Part shown: positions 7,966 through 16,246 of the stretch, one piece after another
How the letters are laid out: the number at the start of each line of letters is the position of its first letter
Position numbering within the stretch: position 1 is the first letter of the stretch
Assembly (NCBI GenBank): GCA_009693865.1
Contig: SHWL01000031.1
Coordinates: 1-34,433 of the forward strand
Direction: 5' to 3'
Length of the DNA stretch: 34,433 nt
Source: Acetobacteraceae bacterium
GTDB taxonomy: Bacteria > Pseudomonadota > Alphaproteobacteria > Acetobacterales > Acetobacteraceae
Translations under genes and position numbers: made by a program
The notes under the pieces: model-generated
What the model was told of the DNA's origin: nothing
What the model saw: the letters and a program-made list of their open reading frames with translations, nothing else
Database searches by the model: none

Positions 7966-8384
7966 TGGGCAGGGCGATCGACGACGATCAGGGTGTTGGC
8001 GGGCCCGCTCATTTCGGGGGCCGCCGCGGCCTCATCCAGGGTCAGATCCATGACGATCCGAGTGTCGCCAACGGCGTGGCTGAACCGAAGCAGCCGCCAG
8101 GCCACGGCGACCCGGCGCATGCCGACCCCCAGGAAGCCGCCGACATTGATCACGCCAGCCAGCGGTTTGCCGTCCTTATCGGCGAGAACATCGACCAGAA
8201 GTCCCACGTCAGTGCCCGCCGAATCGGTCACGCCGCGGCCCAGAAGCGTGCCTGCCTCAGACGCCGGAACCGGGCGGGAGGTCACCGGCTGTTGCGCTAA
8301 CGCAATAGCGTGAAAACACAACAAGGCGAACGCGAGCAATGCGGCGATCCATCGCCTGGTGGATAAAGGTGGCCGGCTATTCAT
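7962..8384 (-). CDS. Secreted PRC-barrel-like protein
   Basis: A 140-residue protein with a signal peptide (hydrophobic run LLAFALLCFHAIALA, then QQPV). The mature part carries a pattern like the PRC-barrel fold: SEAGTLLGRGVTDSAGTDVGLLVDVLADKDGKPLAGVINVGGFLGVG in segments of short strands and turns, in which G-x-x-V-x-D-x-x-G-x-x-x-G is characteristic. PRC barrels are small beta-barrels found in RimM, photosynthetic reaction centre H subunits and many alphaproteobacterial periplasmic proteins of unknown role. GGGAGG lies just upstream of the ATG at 8384. It is translationally coupled to the MFS transporter. The function is unknown. Confidence 0.7.
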   Translation of the reverse strand: MNSRPPLSTRRWIAALLAFALLCFHAIALAQQPVTSRPVPASEAGTLLGRGVTDSAGTDVGLLVDVLADKDGKPLAGVINVGGFLGVGMRRVAVAWRLLRFSHAVGDTRIVMDLTLDEAAAAPEMSGPANTLIVVDRPAQ

Positions 8385-8414
8385 GATCTTACCTCCCGAC
8401 AGCTTGCAGGGATG

Positions 8415-9185
8415 TCAATACATGTTGGTGCCGCCATTGACGTGGATCACCTGACCGGTGACGAAGCCGCCCGCCGGACTCGACAGGAACAGGCACGCGC
8501 CGGCGATTTCGTCGACATGGCCATAACGGCCCAACGGCACTTCGGCGATCACCTCTTCCCGCGTTCGATGCACATATTGCGTCCAATCGCGCACCGTATC
8601 GATCGGCCCGGGGGAGACGGTATTGGCGGTGATGTTGTCGGCACCGAATTCGCGGGCGATGGCCATGGCCAACCCGTGCATGCCGATTTTCGCGGCGACG
8701 TTCGGCGCGCGGTGCGTCACATGACCCCAGAACCCGTCAGCACCCGACATGACGATGATACGGCCGAATTTTTTCTCGCGCATATGCGGGATCGCCGCGC
8801 GAGCGAGATAAAATGCCGCGGACAGGTTGGAGCGTAGAACGTCGTCCCATTCCTCGGGCGTGATGTCCAGGAATGCGCGATATTTGCGAATCCCGACGTT
8901 CGAAACGACAATGTCGATGGCGCCGAAGGTTTTCACCGTCCGGTCGACCATGTCGCTGACAGCCCGATGGTCGGAGACATCCGCGAGCACCGGCAGCACC
9001 TCGCCGCCTCGCGCGCGGATGGCCTCGGCCGTCTCGTCCAGCGCGGCCTGATCGCGATGACCGTTGATCACGACCTTGGCGCCGGCCGCGGCGAAGCACT
9101 CCGCCACCGCGCGGCCGATATTGCGGCCCGAACCGGTGATCAGCGCGACCTTACCGTCCAGGCGAAAACCCTCCGTTGTCAGCAT
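8415..9185 (-). CDS. Short-chain dehydrogenase/reductase family protein without the catalytic Tyr
   Basis: A 256-residue SDR with a normal nucleotide-binding N-terminus, TGSGRNIG (17-24), the D-V pair near residue 69 (VLADVSD), and SNVG at 95-98 in place of NNAG. Ser147 in IIVMSGADG sits where the catalytic Ser belongs, but the YxxxK motif reads NVAAK (162-166), so the Tyr is Asn; no other Tyr lies between the Ser and the Lys. Substrate-side SPGPID follows as usual. It could be a binding or regulatory SDR, or use another acid. The ATG at 9185 with GGGAAAG upstream is chosen over a longer frame, because it begins one short segment before the Rossmann motif. It diverges from greB. Confidence 0.85.
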   Translation of the reverse strand: MLTTEGFRLDGKVALITGSGRNIGRAVAECFAAAGAKVVINGHRDQAALDETAEAIRARGGEVLPVLADVSDHRAVSDMVDRTVKTFGAIDIVVSNVGIRKYRAFLDITPEEWDDVLRSNLSAAFYLARAAIPHMREKKFGRIIVMSGADGFWGHVTHRAPNVAAKIGMHGLAMAIAREFGADNITANTVSPGPIDTVRDWTQYVHRTREEVIAEVPLGRYGHVDEIAGACLFLSSPAGGFVTGQVIHVNGGTNMY

Positions 9186-9298
9186 GTCTATCTTTCCCTG
9201 CGTTTCCCTTTGGGGGCGCCCCATCGCCACATCTGGCGGCATGAGGCACGTGTCGGCAAGTCCTGGCCGCGCGGCGGTGATGCGCATATCATGGGACC

Positions 9299-9829
9299 AT
9301 GAGCGGCACGACAATCATCGACGATGAGGACGACGGCCCGCCGCGCCTGGCCGGCGGAAAGTTCTACATGACGCCCGTCGGCCATGCCGCGCTGAACGCC
9401 GAACTCCACCAGCTCCGCGCCGTCGAGCGCCCAAAAATCGTCGACATCGTCTCCTGGGCCGCCGGCAATGGCGACCGGTCGGAAAACGGCGATTACCTGT
9501 ATGGCAAGCGCCGCCTGCGGGAGATCGACGGGCGGACACGCTTCCTCATCCGCCGGCTGCGCCATGCCGAGGTGATCGATCCCCGCCACCAGACCAATCG
9601 CGCGCAGGTGTTTTTCGGCGCCTCGGTCACCTACATCAACGAGCGGGACGAGGAACTGACCGTGACGATCGTCGGTGTCGATGAAGCGGACATGGCTCAG
9701 GGAAAAATCAGCATTGCCTCCCCGGTCGCGCTGGCATTGTTGCGGGCGCGAGTGGGTGGCGAGGTCTCGGTCCGGACACCGCGAGGCACCGAGATCGTCG
9801 AGATCCTGGCGATCGCGTATCCGTCATGA
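9299..9829 (+). CDS. greB: GreB/GreA-family transcription elongation factor
   Basis: A 176-residue Gre factor. Gre proteins enter the secondary channel of RNA polymerase and stimulate cleavage of backtracked RNA. The N-terminal coiled-coil domain includes ALNAELHQLRAVERPKIVD and the tip motif GDRSENGDYLYGKRRLREID (58-77), whose acidic residues position the catalytic metal and whose form (D-Y-x-Y-G-K) is GreB-like rather than GreA-like. The C-terminal FKBP-like domain begins near VFFGASVTYINE. About 16 extra acidic residues (TTIIDDEDDGPP) precede the usual start; the Shine-Dalgarno is weak. The stop overlaps the pfkB start by ATGA. A 113-base gap separates it from the divergent SDR gene. Confidence 0.9.
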   Translation: MSGTTIIDDEDDGPPRLAGGKFYMTPVGHAALNAELHQLRAVERPKIVDIVSWAAGNGDRSENGDYLYGKRRLREIDGRTRFLIRRLRHAEVIDPRHQTNRAQVFFGASVTYINERDEELTVTIVGVDEADMAQGKISIASPVALALLRARVGGEVSVRTPRGTEIVEILAIAYPS

Positions 9830-10738
9830 CCCGTATCGTGACCGTGACGTTGAATTCGGCGATCGACCTCGCGTGTTCCGCGGAAACCGTCCGGCCCACG
9901 CATAAAACCCGCACCTTCGACGAACATATCGATCCCGGCGGCGGCGGCATCAACGCCGCCCGCGTGCCGCACGCTCTGGACTGCGACACATTGGCCGTGA
10001 TTCTCGCGGGCGGCGTGACCGGCGCGTTGATCGAAGACCTGCTGACCGAAGCGGGCGTGGCGCACGAAACCCATCCACTGCCGCGGCCGCACCCGCATCA
10101 GTTTCACCGTGTTCGAGCAGGCAACGAAGCTGGAATACCGGTTCGTCCCGCAAGGACCCACCGCCGGACCGCACGACTGGAGCGAGATCCTCGCGCGCCT
10201 CGAACAGATCGAATGCGGCTGGATCGTCGCCAGCGGCAGCCTGGAGCCCGGCATTTATGCGACAATCGCCCGCCTTGCGCGCCGTCGCGCCATTTGCTTC
10301 GCGGTCGATACGTCCGGCGCACCACTGCGCGCCGCCCTGGAGGCGGGCGTGGACCTCGTTAAACCGAGCCTGAGCGAACTGGAGGGGTATGTCGGCCACG
10401 CGTTACCCACCGCGGCGGAGCAAGAGGCCGAGGCAATGTCCCTCGTCCTCGCCGGACACGCCGCCCTTGTCGCCGTTACCCTGGGCGAACAAGGCGCGAT
10501 CCTGGCCTCGGCTGAAGGTGTGCTGCGCATGCCCGCCATTCCCGTACCGTTTCGCAGCGCGGTCGGCGCCGGAGACAGCTTCGCCGCTGGCATAACCTCG
10601 GCTTTATCGCGCGGCGCATCGAACCGCGAGGCGCTCAAATGGGGCGTCGCGGCCGGCACCGCCGCGGTCGCAAGGGCTGGCACGGCACGCGTGCGACGGG
10701 AAGACGTCGAGGACTGGTATTCAAAATTGCCCGCGTGA
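9826..10738 (+). pseudogene. pfkB: PfkB-type phosphofructokinase, frameshifted
   Basis: A ribokinase-family sugar kinase, closest in pattern to PfkB, which phosphorylates fructose 6-phosphate (or tagatose 6-phosphate). The first 86 codons, with VTLNSAIDLACS and DPGGGGINAAR (sugar-binding GGGG-N), are in one frame. From about 10085 the rest, beginning GRTRISFTVFEQATKLEYRF and including the catalytic and anion-hole motif GAGDSFAAG, is in another. Removing one base in the run ccgcggccgc (10081-10090) joins them into a 303-residue protein of normal family length. Both halves keep good codon use, so the lesion is either recent or a sequencing error. A start inside the second half at 10109 would lack the sugar-binding domain and would not be functional. 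It overlaps greB by 4 bases. Confidence 0.85.
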
Positions 10739-11779
10739 TCAGGCGGCGAAACCTTTGAACACGCTCGGGATCTTCTTCAACGCCTCGATCGTTCCGCGCC
10801 GGACTGAGGCTGGCGTGCCCTCGACGAAATCGACCGACACGGCGTCGACGATGCCGCCGTAACGTTTTTCCACGGCCTCGGCCAGGCCTTCGTACGGCGC
10901 GCGGGCAACAAACAAATCCAGCACGTCATCGGACACCTGACGTGCCATGTCTCCCCATTGGCCCGCCCGCGACATCTCGTTCAATTTGATCCCCAGATCG
11001 CCTATGCCATGCTGATCGAACACGCCGCGATAGGCCGGGGTCGAGCCATAGAACGCAACGCGGTAACGAACTTTTTCCGCCGCGGCCTCGACCGCTTTTT
11101 CATCCGGACCCGTCGCGATGAACCCGCCGCCGGTCATCTCGAAATTCTCGAACGACTTGCCGGCTTTGGCGAGTTCAGCGGCGAGCAATGGCCGCACGAC
11201 CTCGTCGACGTATCGCTTCGTCGCGAAACTGTGCAAACGTACACTATCGGCCACTCGCGCGGCGGTTTTCAGCATCAGCGGTCCGACGGCGGCCATGGCG
11301 ATCGGGGGCAGCCGCAATTTTTGCGGACCTGGTGAGAACTCCGGCGTCATCAGCGAGAACTGATAATGCTTGCCCTGATAATTCAGTTTCTCCCCGTGTT
11401 CCCAGCAGCGGAAGATCGCGCGCAGCGACTCGACGTATTCGCCCAGACGCGCGGCGGGCGCGATCCAGGGCACGCTGAACCGGCGTTCGTTGTGGCCTTT
11501 GACCTGCGAGCCCAGGCCGACGACGAAGCGGCCGTTGGAGTGGCGATTGAGGTCCCAGGCGTGGTTGGCGACGATCATCGGGCTGCGCGGAAACGCGATG
11601 GCGACCGAGGGCACCAGCGTGACACTCGCGGTCGCCAACGCCGCGAAAGCCAGCGGCGTGAACGGATCGTGCCGCAATTCATTGCTGGTGAGCACGTCGA
11701 CGCCGTCATCCTCGGCCTGGCGCGCCGCTTTGGCGCAGGCGGACCAATCGTGAACGGGCAATCCCATCGATACGCGCAT
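10739..11779 (-). CDS. LLM-class flavin-dependent oxidoreductase
   Basis: A 346-residue bacterial luciferase-like monooxygenase family protein. The TIM-barrel pattern is present: MGLPVHDWSACAKAARQAED at the first helix, LVPSVAIAFPRSPMIVANHAWDLN in pieces, and RFVVGLGSQVKGHNERRF, the glycine-rich stretch that contacts FMN or F420. The overall form resembles the subgroup often annotated as F420-dependent, but alphaproteobacteria using this subgroup may employ FMN, so the cofactor is open. GGAGAT lies just upstream of the ATG at 11779. Its stop directly abuts the pfkB stop of the opposite strand (tgatca, 10736-10741) with no spacer. It diverges from the SDR-CaiB operon and may act in the same catabolic module. 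Confidence 0.88.
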   Translation of the reverse strand: MRVSMGLPVHDWSACAKAARQAEDDGVDVLTSNELRHDPFTPLAFAALATASVTLVPSVAIAFPRSPMIVANHAWDLNRHSNGRFVVGLGSQVKGHNERRFSVPWIAPAARLGEYVESLRAIFRCWEHGEKLNYQGKHYQFSLMTPEFSPGPQKLRLPPIAMAAVGPLMLKTAARVADSVRLHSFATKRYVDEVVRPLLAAELAKAGKSFENFEMTGGGFIATGPDEKAVEAAAEKVRYRVAFYGSTPAYRGVFDQHGIGDLGIKLNEMSRAGQWGDMARQVSDDVLDLFVARAPYEGLAEAVEKRYGGIVDAVSVDFVEGTPASVRRGTIEALKKIPSVFKGFAA

Positions 11780-11865
11780 AGGTTATCTCCCTTTTATTCC
11801 CCGGCAGTTTGCCGCCCGCCGCCCGGTCCCGTAAACCTGGGGTCAACGTAGAGGAGTCAAACCGC

Positions 11866-12630
11866 ATGGGCAGCCTGGCGGGCAAAGTCGCTATCGTCAC
11901 CGGTGCGAGTCGCGGGATCGGCGCCGCGGCGGCCGCCGCATTGGCCAACGAGGGTGCGACCGTGATGTTGACCGCGCGGGACGGGCGCCTCGCCGCCGAT
12001 GTCGCGCGGAGTATCGTCGAGGCTGGCGGCAAGACCAGCTCACGGGCCTGCGACGTGTCCGATTACAAGGCTGTCGAGGCGCTGGTGGCGGAAACCGAAG
12101 GCCGTTTCGGCCGAGTCGATATCCTGATCAACAACGCGGGCGTGATCGAGCCGATCGCCACCGTCGCGGACAGCGACCCGGCCGTCTGGGCGCGCAATAT
12201 CGAGATCAACCTGACTGGCGCTTACCACCCGATCCGGGCGCTGCTGCCGCGCATGATCGCGGCGGGCGGCGGCACCATCGTCAACCTGTCCTCGGGCGCC
12301 GCCATGCGTCCGTTGGAGGGATGGGGCGCCTATTGCACCGCCAAGGCGGGCCTCGCGATGCTGACGCGCGCGGTCGCGCTGGAGAACCAGGCCAACGGCA
12401 TCCGGATTTTTGGCTTCCAGCCGGGAACGACCGATACGGACATGCAGGTCACGATCCGCGCGTCAGGGATCAATGTGATCAGTAAGATCCCACGCGAGAA
12501 TCTGACGCCGGTCAAGCTTCCCGCCGCGGCCATCGTTTACCTGTGCACGCCGGCCGCCGATGACCTGAACGGGCAGGAGTTCGGGCTGCGCGAAGAAGCC
12601 TTTTTCAAACGTCTGAACCTGGGGAACTGA
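11866..12630 (+). CDS. Short-chain dehydrogenase/reductase
   Basis: A 254-residue classical SDR: NAD(P)-binding TGASRGIG (12-19), DVSD (63-66), NNAG (89-92), active-site Ser142-Ser143 and a complete YCTAK (156-160). It probably oxidises or reduces a hydroxy/keto group on a CoA ester or acid, given the CoA transferase that follows 2 bases later. GAGGAG precedes the ATG at 11866; the longer upstream frame (from 11809) lacks a ribosome site. It is first in a rightward set with the CaiB, M20 and amidohydrolase genes, diverging across 86 bases from the LLM enzyme. Confidence 0.9.
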   Translation: MGSLAGKVAIVTGASRGIGAAAAAALANEGATVMLTARDGRLAADVARSIVEAGGKTSSRACDVSDYKAVEALVAETEGRFGRVDILINNAGVIEPIATVADSDPAVWARNIEINLTGAYHPIRALLPRMIAAGGGTIVNLSSGAAMRPLEGWGAYCTAKAGLAMLTRAVALENQANGIRIFGFQPGTTDTDMQVTIRASGINVISKIPRENLTPVKLPAAAIVYLCTPAADDLNGQEFGLREEAFFKRLNLGN

Positions 12631-12632
12631 CG

Positions 12633-13772
12633 ATGGCGGGCCCGCTGAATGGCGTGAAGGTCATTGAAATCGGTCAGGCGCTGGCGGGACCGCTGGCGGG
12701 CGTGATCATGGCCGATCTTGGCGCCGATGTGATCAAGGTCGAAAAACCGGACGGCGGCGACGACGCGCGGATGTGGGGCCCACCGTTCGTCAATGGCGAT
12801 TCGGTCAGTTTCCATACCAATAACCGTGCGAAACGTTCAGTGACTCTGGATATCAAGAGTCCCGCGGATGTCGAGAAATTGAAGATACTGGCGCGAGATG
12901 CCGATATCCTGATCCAGAACCTGCGGCCGGGGATCGTCGACGATCTCGGGATCGGACCGGACGCGATGATGTTGGTTAATCCGCGGCTGATCTATTGCTC
13001 GATCTGGGCATTCGGTCATCAGGGTCCGTTGAAAATGGCGCCGGGTTTCGATCCGCTGCTGCAATGCTATGGCGCAGTGGTTTCGTTGACAGGCCGGCCC
13101 GAGGACCCGCCAACCTTTTGTGCCCCGGCGATCAACGACACGGCGACTGGCATGTGGTGCGTGATCGGCGCTCTGGCGGCGCTGAAGCAGCGCGAGGCAA
13201 CCGGAAAAGGCTGCGTCGTCGATACGTCTTTGTTCGAAAGCGCGGTGGCCTGGGTGCAAGGCCCGCTGAACGCGTACAACGTCACCGGGAATCTGCCGCA
13301 ACGGCACGGCGCGGCCAGCGCGACGTTGGCCCCATATCAGATATTCGAGACCGCGGACCGGCCGATCTGCATCGCCGCGGGCAATGACCGGCTGTTCGTG
13401 AAACTGGCCATTGCCATGGGCCACCCCGCATGGCGTAACCACAAGCTGTTTTCCGATGGCCGGAAGCGTGCCGCGAATCGCGAGGCCCTCGTCGCCGCGA
13501 TGCAACCAGTGTTGTTGGAAAAATCCCGCCGAGACTGGCTCGGGATCATCGGCGACGCCGGCGTTCCGGTCGCGCCCGTCAACAACATCGCCGAACTCGC
13601 GGAAACCGAGCAGTTGCGGGCGATGGACATCATGCGCACATTGCCGGGCAGCAATCTGCGCATCGTCGGCCTGCCGCTCTCTTTTGACAAACAACGCCCG
13701 TATCCCGCCGGCGACTCGCCCACACTGGGCCAACACAACGACGAAATCCTCGGACCTTTCGGAGCCGCATGA
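12633..13772 (+). CDS. CaiB/BaiF-family (type III) CoA transferase
   Basis: A 379-residue type III CoA transferase, which moves CoA between carboxylic acids through an aspartyl-CoA intermediate. The N-terminal motif PLNGVKVIEIGQALAGPLAG and ADLGADVIKVEKPDGGD are standard. The catalytic Asp is Asp169 in APAINDTATG, the same position number as in formyl-CoA transferase. The linker RANREALVAAMQ and the C-terminal motif GVPVAPVNNIAEL are also as expected. The substrate acid cannot be predicted. It is placed 2 bases after the SDR stop with GGGGA upstream, and its stop overlaps the next start. Confidence 0.92.
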   Translation: MAGPLNGVKVIEIGQALAGPLAGVIMADLGADVIKVEKPDGGDDARMWGPPFVNGDSVSFHTNNRAKRSVTLDIKSPADVEKLKILARDADILIQNLRPGIVDDLGIGPDAMMLVNPRLIYCSIWAFGHQGPLKMAPGFDPLLQCYGAVVSLTGRPEDPPTFCAPAINDTATGMWCVIGALAALKQREATGKGCVVDTSLFESAVAWVQGPLNAYNVTGNLPQRHGAASATLAPYQIFETADRPICIAAGNDRLFVKLAIAMGHPAWRNHKLFSDGRKRAANREALVAAMQPVLLEKSRRDWLGIIGDAGVPVAPVNNIAELAETEQLRAMDIMRTLPGSNLRIVGLPLSFDKQRPYPAGDSPTLGQHNDEILGPFGAA

Positions 13773-14947
13773 TGAGCCAGCACACGATCGAACGCGCCCG
13801 CGCCTATCAAAACGAACTCGTGGCGATCCGTCACGACATTCATGCCCACCCCGAACTGGGCCTGGAGGAAGTCCGCACGGCCGATATCGTGGCGCGTAAG
13901 CTGGAGGAATGGGGGCTTGAGGTGCATCGCGGCGTTGGCATCACGGGCGTGGTCGGTGTGTTGCGAAATGGAAACGGCCAGGCCTCGGTCGGGCTGCGTG
14001 CCGACATGGACGCGCTGCCGATCCTGGAGGCGACCGAGCTTCCCTATGCCAGCCAGAACCCGGGACGCATGCACGCCTGCGGACATGACGGGCACACGAC
14101 GATGCTGCTTGGCGCGGCGAAGTATCTGGCGGAGACCAAAAATTTCAACGGCACCGTCAACTTCATTTTCCAGCCCGCCGAGGAAGGCGTCGGTGGCGCC
14201 CAGGCGATGTTGAAGGACGGGCTGTTCGAACGGTTCCCTTGCAACGCGGTCTATGGGATGCACAACCGTCCCGGTCTGCCAGTAGGAAAATACATCACCG
14301 GCCCGGGCGCTCGCGCGGCCGGGGGCGCGTTTTTCGACATTCTGATCACGGGCAAGGGCGCGCATGGCGCGCACCCGCAGCAGAGCATCGACCCGGTGCT
14401 GGTTGCCTGCCATCTGGGCACCGCGCTGCAATCGATCATTTCACGTAACATTTCCGCGCGTGAGAACGCGGTACTCAGCATCACGCGCATTCAATCCGGC
14501 GACGCCTATAATGTCATTCCGCAGACCGCCGTCATGGCGGGCACTGTTCGGACGATGAATCGTCAGACCATGACGACGATCCAGACAAACATGGAACGGC
14601 TTGTCGCCTCGATCGCCGCCGGGTTCGGGGCAGAGGCGACACTCGATTTCCGGCTGATCTTCGCGCCGATGGTCAACAATGAGGCGGAAGCCCAGGCTTA
14701 TGGGGACGCGGCGGCGGCGCTGGTGGGGGAGGAGAATATCGACCGTTTCTCCCCGCCCGGCATGGGGTCGGAGGATTTCAGTTTCATGATGGAACGGGTG
14801 CCGGGGGCGCACATCAACCTCGGCAATGGCGATAGCGCCGCGCTGCATAATCACAAGTACGATTTTAACGACGAGACGATTCCCTACGGGGTCGCGTTAT
14901 ACGCGGAAATCGTGGAGAAGAAGCTGCCCAAGGGCCAGGTCGATTGA
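13769..14947 (+). CDS. M20-family amidohydrolase (hippurate hydrolase type)
   Basis: A 392-residue zinc peptidase-fold hydrolase that cleaves N-acyl amino acids or similar amides. Metal-site segments are complete: ADMDALPI (79-86), MHACGHDGHT (101-110) with Cys104 and His106, PAEEG (136-140) and GMHN with His165, and a late LHNHKYDFND. The Cys in the CGH motif marks the hippuricase/IAA-amino acid hydrolase branch, where metal is often Mn or Ni. The start is one of two adjacent ATGs (13769 or 13772), overlapping the CaiB stop. Its position in the operon suggests it opens an amide in the acid that the CoA transferase then activates; this is inference. Confidence 0.92.
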   Translation: MMSQHTIERARAYQNELVAIRHDIHAHPELGLEEVRTADIVARKLEEWGLEVHRGVGITGVVGVLRNGNGQASVGLRADMDALPILEATELPYASQNPGRMHACGHDGHTTMLLGAAKYLAETKNFNGTVNFIFQPAEEGVGGAQAMLKDGLFERFPCNAVYGMHNRPGLPVGKYITGPGARAAGGAFFDILITGKGAHGAHPQQSIDPVLVACHLGTALQSIISRNISARENAVLSITRIQSGDAYNVIPQTAVMAGTVRTMNRQTMTTIQTNMERLVASIAAGFGAEATLDFRLIFAPMVNNEAEAQAYGDAAAALVGEENIDRFSPPGMGSEDFSFMMERVPGAHINLGNGDSAALHNHKYDFNDETIPYGVALYAEIVEKKLPKGQVD

Positions 14948-14989
14948 AGATCGCAGTGCGCGGCGGGTGAATCAACGGAGGAACGCACC

Positions 14990-16030
14990 ATGAGCACCAC
15001 CACGAGCCACGCCAGCCCCTATCTCGCGGTCCGCGACGAATGGCTGGCCCGCCGCACCGAAACGGTCCTGGAGCCCGCGCTGCCGATCGTCGATCCGCAC
15101 CACCATCTGTGGGAGCGGCCAGGTTGGAACTACATGCTCGACGATCTGTTGGCCGACACGAACAGCGGCCACAACATCGTGGGCACGGTGTTCGTGCAAT
15201 GCCGGTCGATGCACCGCGCTGGCGGCCCTGAAGAATTTCGTCCGGTCGGCGAAACCGAATTCGTCAACGGCGTCGCCGCCATGAGCGCCTCGGGCGGGTA
15301 TGGCGCGTCGCAAATTTGCGCGGGTATCGTTGGACACACGGATCTTCGGCTCGGTAGCCGCGCGGCCGCTGTGTTGGAGGCCCATATCCGCGCCGGTGGA
15401 GGGCGGTTCCGCGGCATCCGCCACATCACCGCCCATGATCCTGACCCGGCCCTGATGAATCCGGCTTATGCCCCGCCTCCGCGTCTGATGGGCGACGCGA
15501 CTTTTCGAAATGGCTTCGCCTGTCTGGCGCCGCTGAACCTGACATTCGATGCCTGGCTTTATCACCCGCAGATCGGCGATGTCACCGCGTTGGCTCGCGC
15601 GTTCCCCGATACAGGCATTTGCCTGAACCATATCGGCGGCCCGTTGGCCATCGGCGCATATGCCGGCAAGCGCGACGAGGTCTTCTCCGTCTGGGCGAAA
15701 TCCATGCGGGAACTGGCCACCTGCCCGAACGTGGTCGTGAAGGTCGGCGGCATGGCGATGCGCATCAATGGTTGGGACTTCCACGAAAAAGCGGACCCGC
15801 CATCGTCGGAAACCCTGGCCGCGGCCTGGAAGCCCTACGTCGACACCTGCATCGAAGCGTTCGGCGCCAATCGCTGCATGTTTGAGAGTAATTTTCCGGT
15901 CGACAAAGGGTCGTACGGTTACCAGGCGTTCTGGAACGCGTGCAAAATCCTCGCGAAAAGCGCGAGCGCGAGCGAAAAGACCGATTTGTTCAGCGGGACT
16001 GCCGCGCGCTTCTACCGGCTGGATTTGTAG
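14990..16030 (+). CDS. TIM-barrel amidohydrolase (amidohydrolase_2, COG3618)
   Basis: A 346-residue metal-dependent hydrolase of the family that contains 2-pyrone-4,6-dicarboxylate lactonase and related lactonases. The metal-binding start IVDPHHHLWERPG (33-45) is intact. CLNHIGGPLAIGAYAGKRDE (His on a mid-barrel strand) and CMFESNFPVDKGSYGY (catalytic Asp near residue 300) complete the site. GGAGGAACGCACC precedes the ATG. A lactone or similar ester formed in the same pathway as the upstream SDR, CaiB and M20 enzymes is the likely substrate, but this is inference. The 42-base gap from the M20 gene permits co-transcription. Confidence 0.9.
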   Translation: MSTTTSHASPYLAVRDEWLARRTETVLEPALPIVDPHHHLWERPGWNYMLDDLLADTNSGHNIVGTVFVQCRSMHRAGGPEEFRPVGETEFVNGVAAMSASGGYGASQICAGIVGHTDLRLGSRAAAVLEAHIRAGGGRFRGIRHITAHDPDPALMNPAYAPPPRLMGDATFRNGFACLAPLNLTFDAWLYHPQIGDVTALARAFPDTGICLNHIGGPLAIGAYAGKRDEVFSVWAKSMRELATCPNVVVKVGGMAMRINGWDFHEKADPPSSETLAAAWKPYVDTCIEAFGANRCMFESNFPVDKGSYGYQAFWNACKILAKSASASEKTDLFSGTAARFYRLDL

Positions 16031-16044
16031 GTAGGGGAGCCACC

Positions 16045-16176
16045 GGCGAGGCCTGCGAGGAACTACGCGCGAAAGGCGCCGAGATCGCGGTTGGGCCACT
16101 GACGCAAAGCCCAGGATTGGGGCTGGCGTTCGTGCGGGGGCCAGAGGGGATCATGGTAGAACTGGTGCGGCGGTAA
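16045..16176 (+). pseudogene. Remnant of a VOC/glyoxalase-like gene (C-terminus only)
   Basis: A 43-codon tail, in a different frame from the preceding amidohydrolase, reads ELRAKGAEIAVGPLTQSPGL then GLAFVRGPEGIMVELVRR and a TAA stop. That is the usual end of a vicinal-oxygen-chelate domain, with the Glu of MVELV at a metal-ligand position. The N-terminal two thirds are missing: the sequence upstream is the amidohydrolase gene. It is therefore a gene fragment left after a deletion or rearrangement that brought the amidohydrolase next to it. Confidence 0.65.
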
Positions 16177-16187
16177 CGTACCGCCGC
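16167..16187. terminator. 9-bp stem-loop at the end of the VOC remnant
   Basis: gcggcggta and taccgccgc pair perfectly around an acg loop, overlapping the remnant's stop. There is no T-run, so factor-independent termination is not certain. Confidence 0.4.
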
Positions 16188-16194
16188 GCGACCA

Positions 16195-16234
16195 CACCAC
16201 GGCATCCAGGGACAAGCCCCGGGATGCCGTGGTG
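16195..16234. terminator. 13-bp stem-loop between convergent genes
   Basis: caccacggcatcc (16195-16207) and its exact complement (16222-16234) enclose a 14-nt loop, agggacaagccccg. It lies 13 bases beyond the stop of the leftward LLM gene and just after the VOC remnant, so a bidirectional transcription stop is plausible. No T-run is present, and it could also be a member of a wider palindromic repeat class. Confidence 0.45.
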
Positions 16235-16246
16235 GGCAATCGCGAA

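Noticed and set aside
10109-10738. A separate short sugar-kinase gene starting inside pfkB
   Set aside because: It would lack the N-terminal sugar-binding domain, and the frame upstream of 10109 (GRTRISFT) continues the PfkB pattern, so a frameshift is the better explanation.
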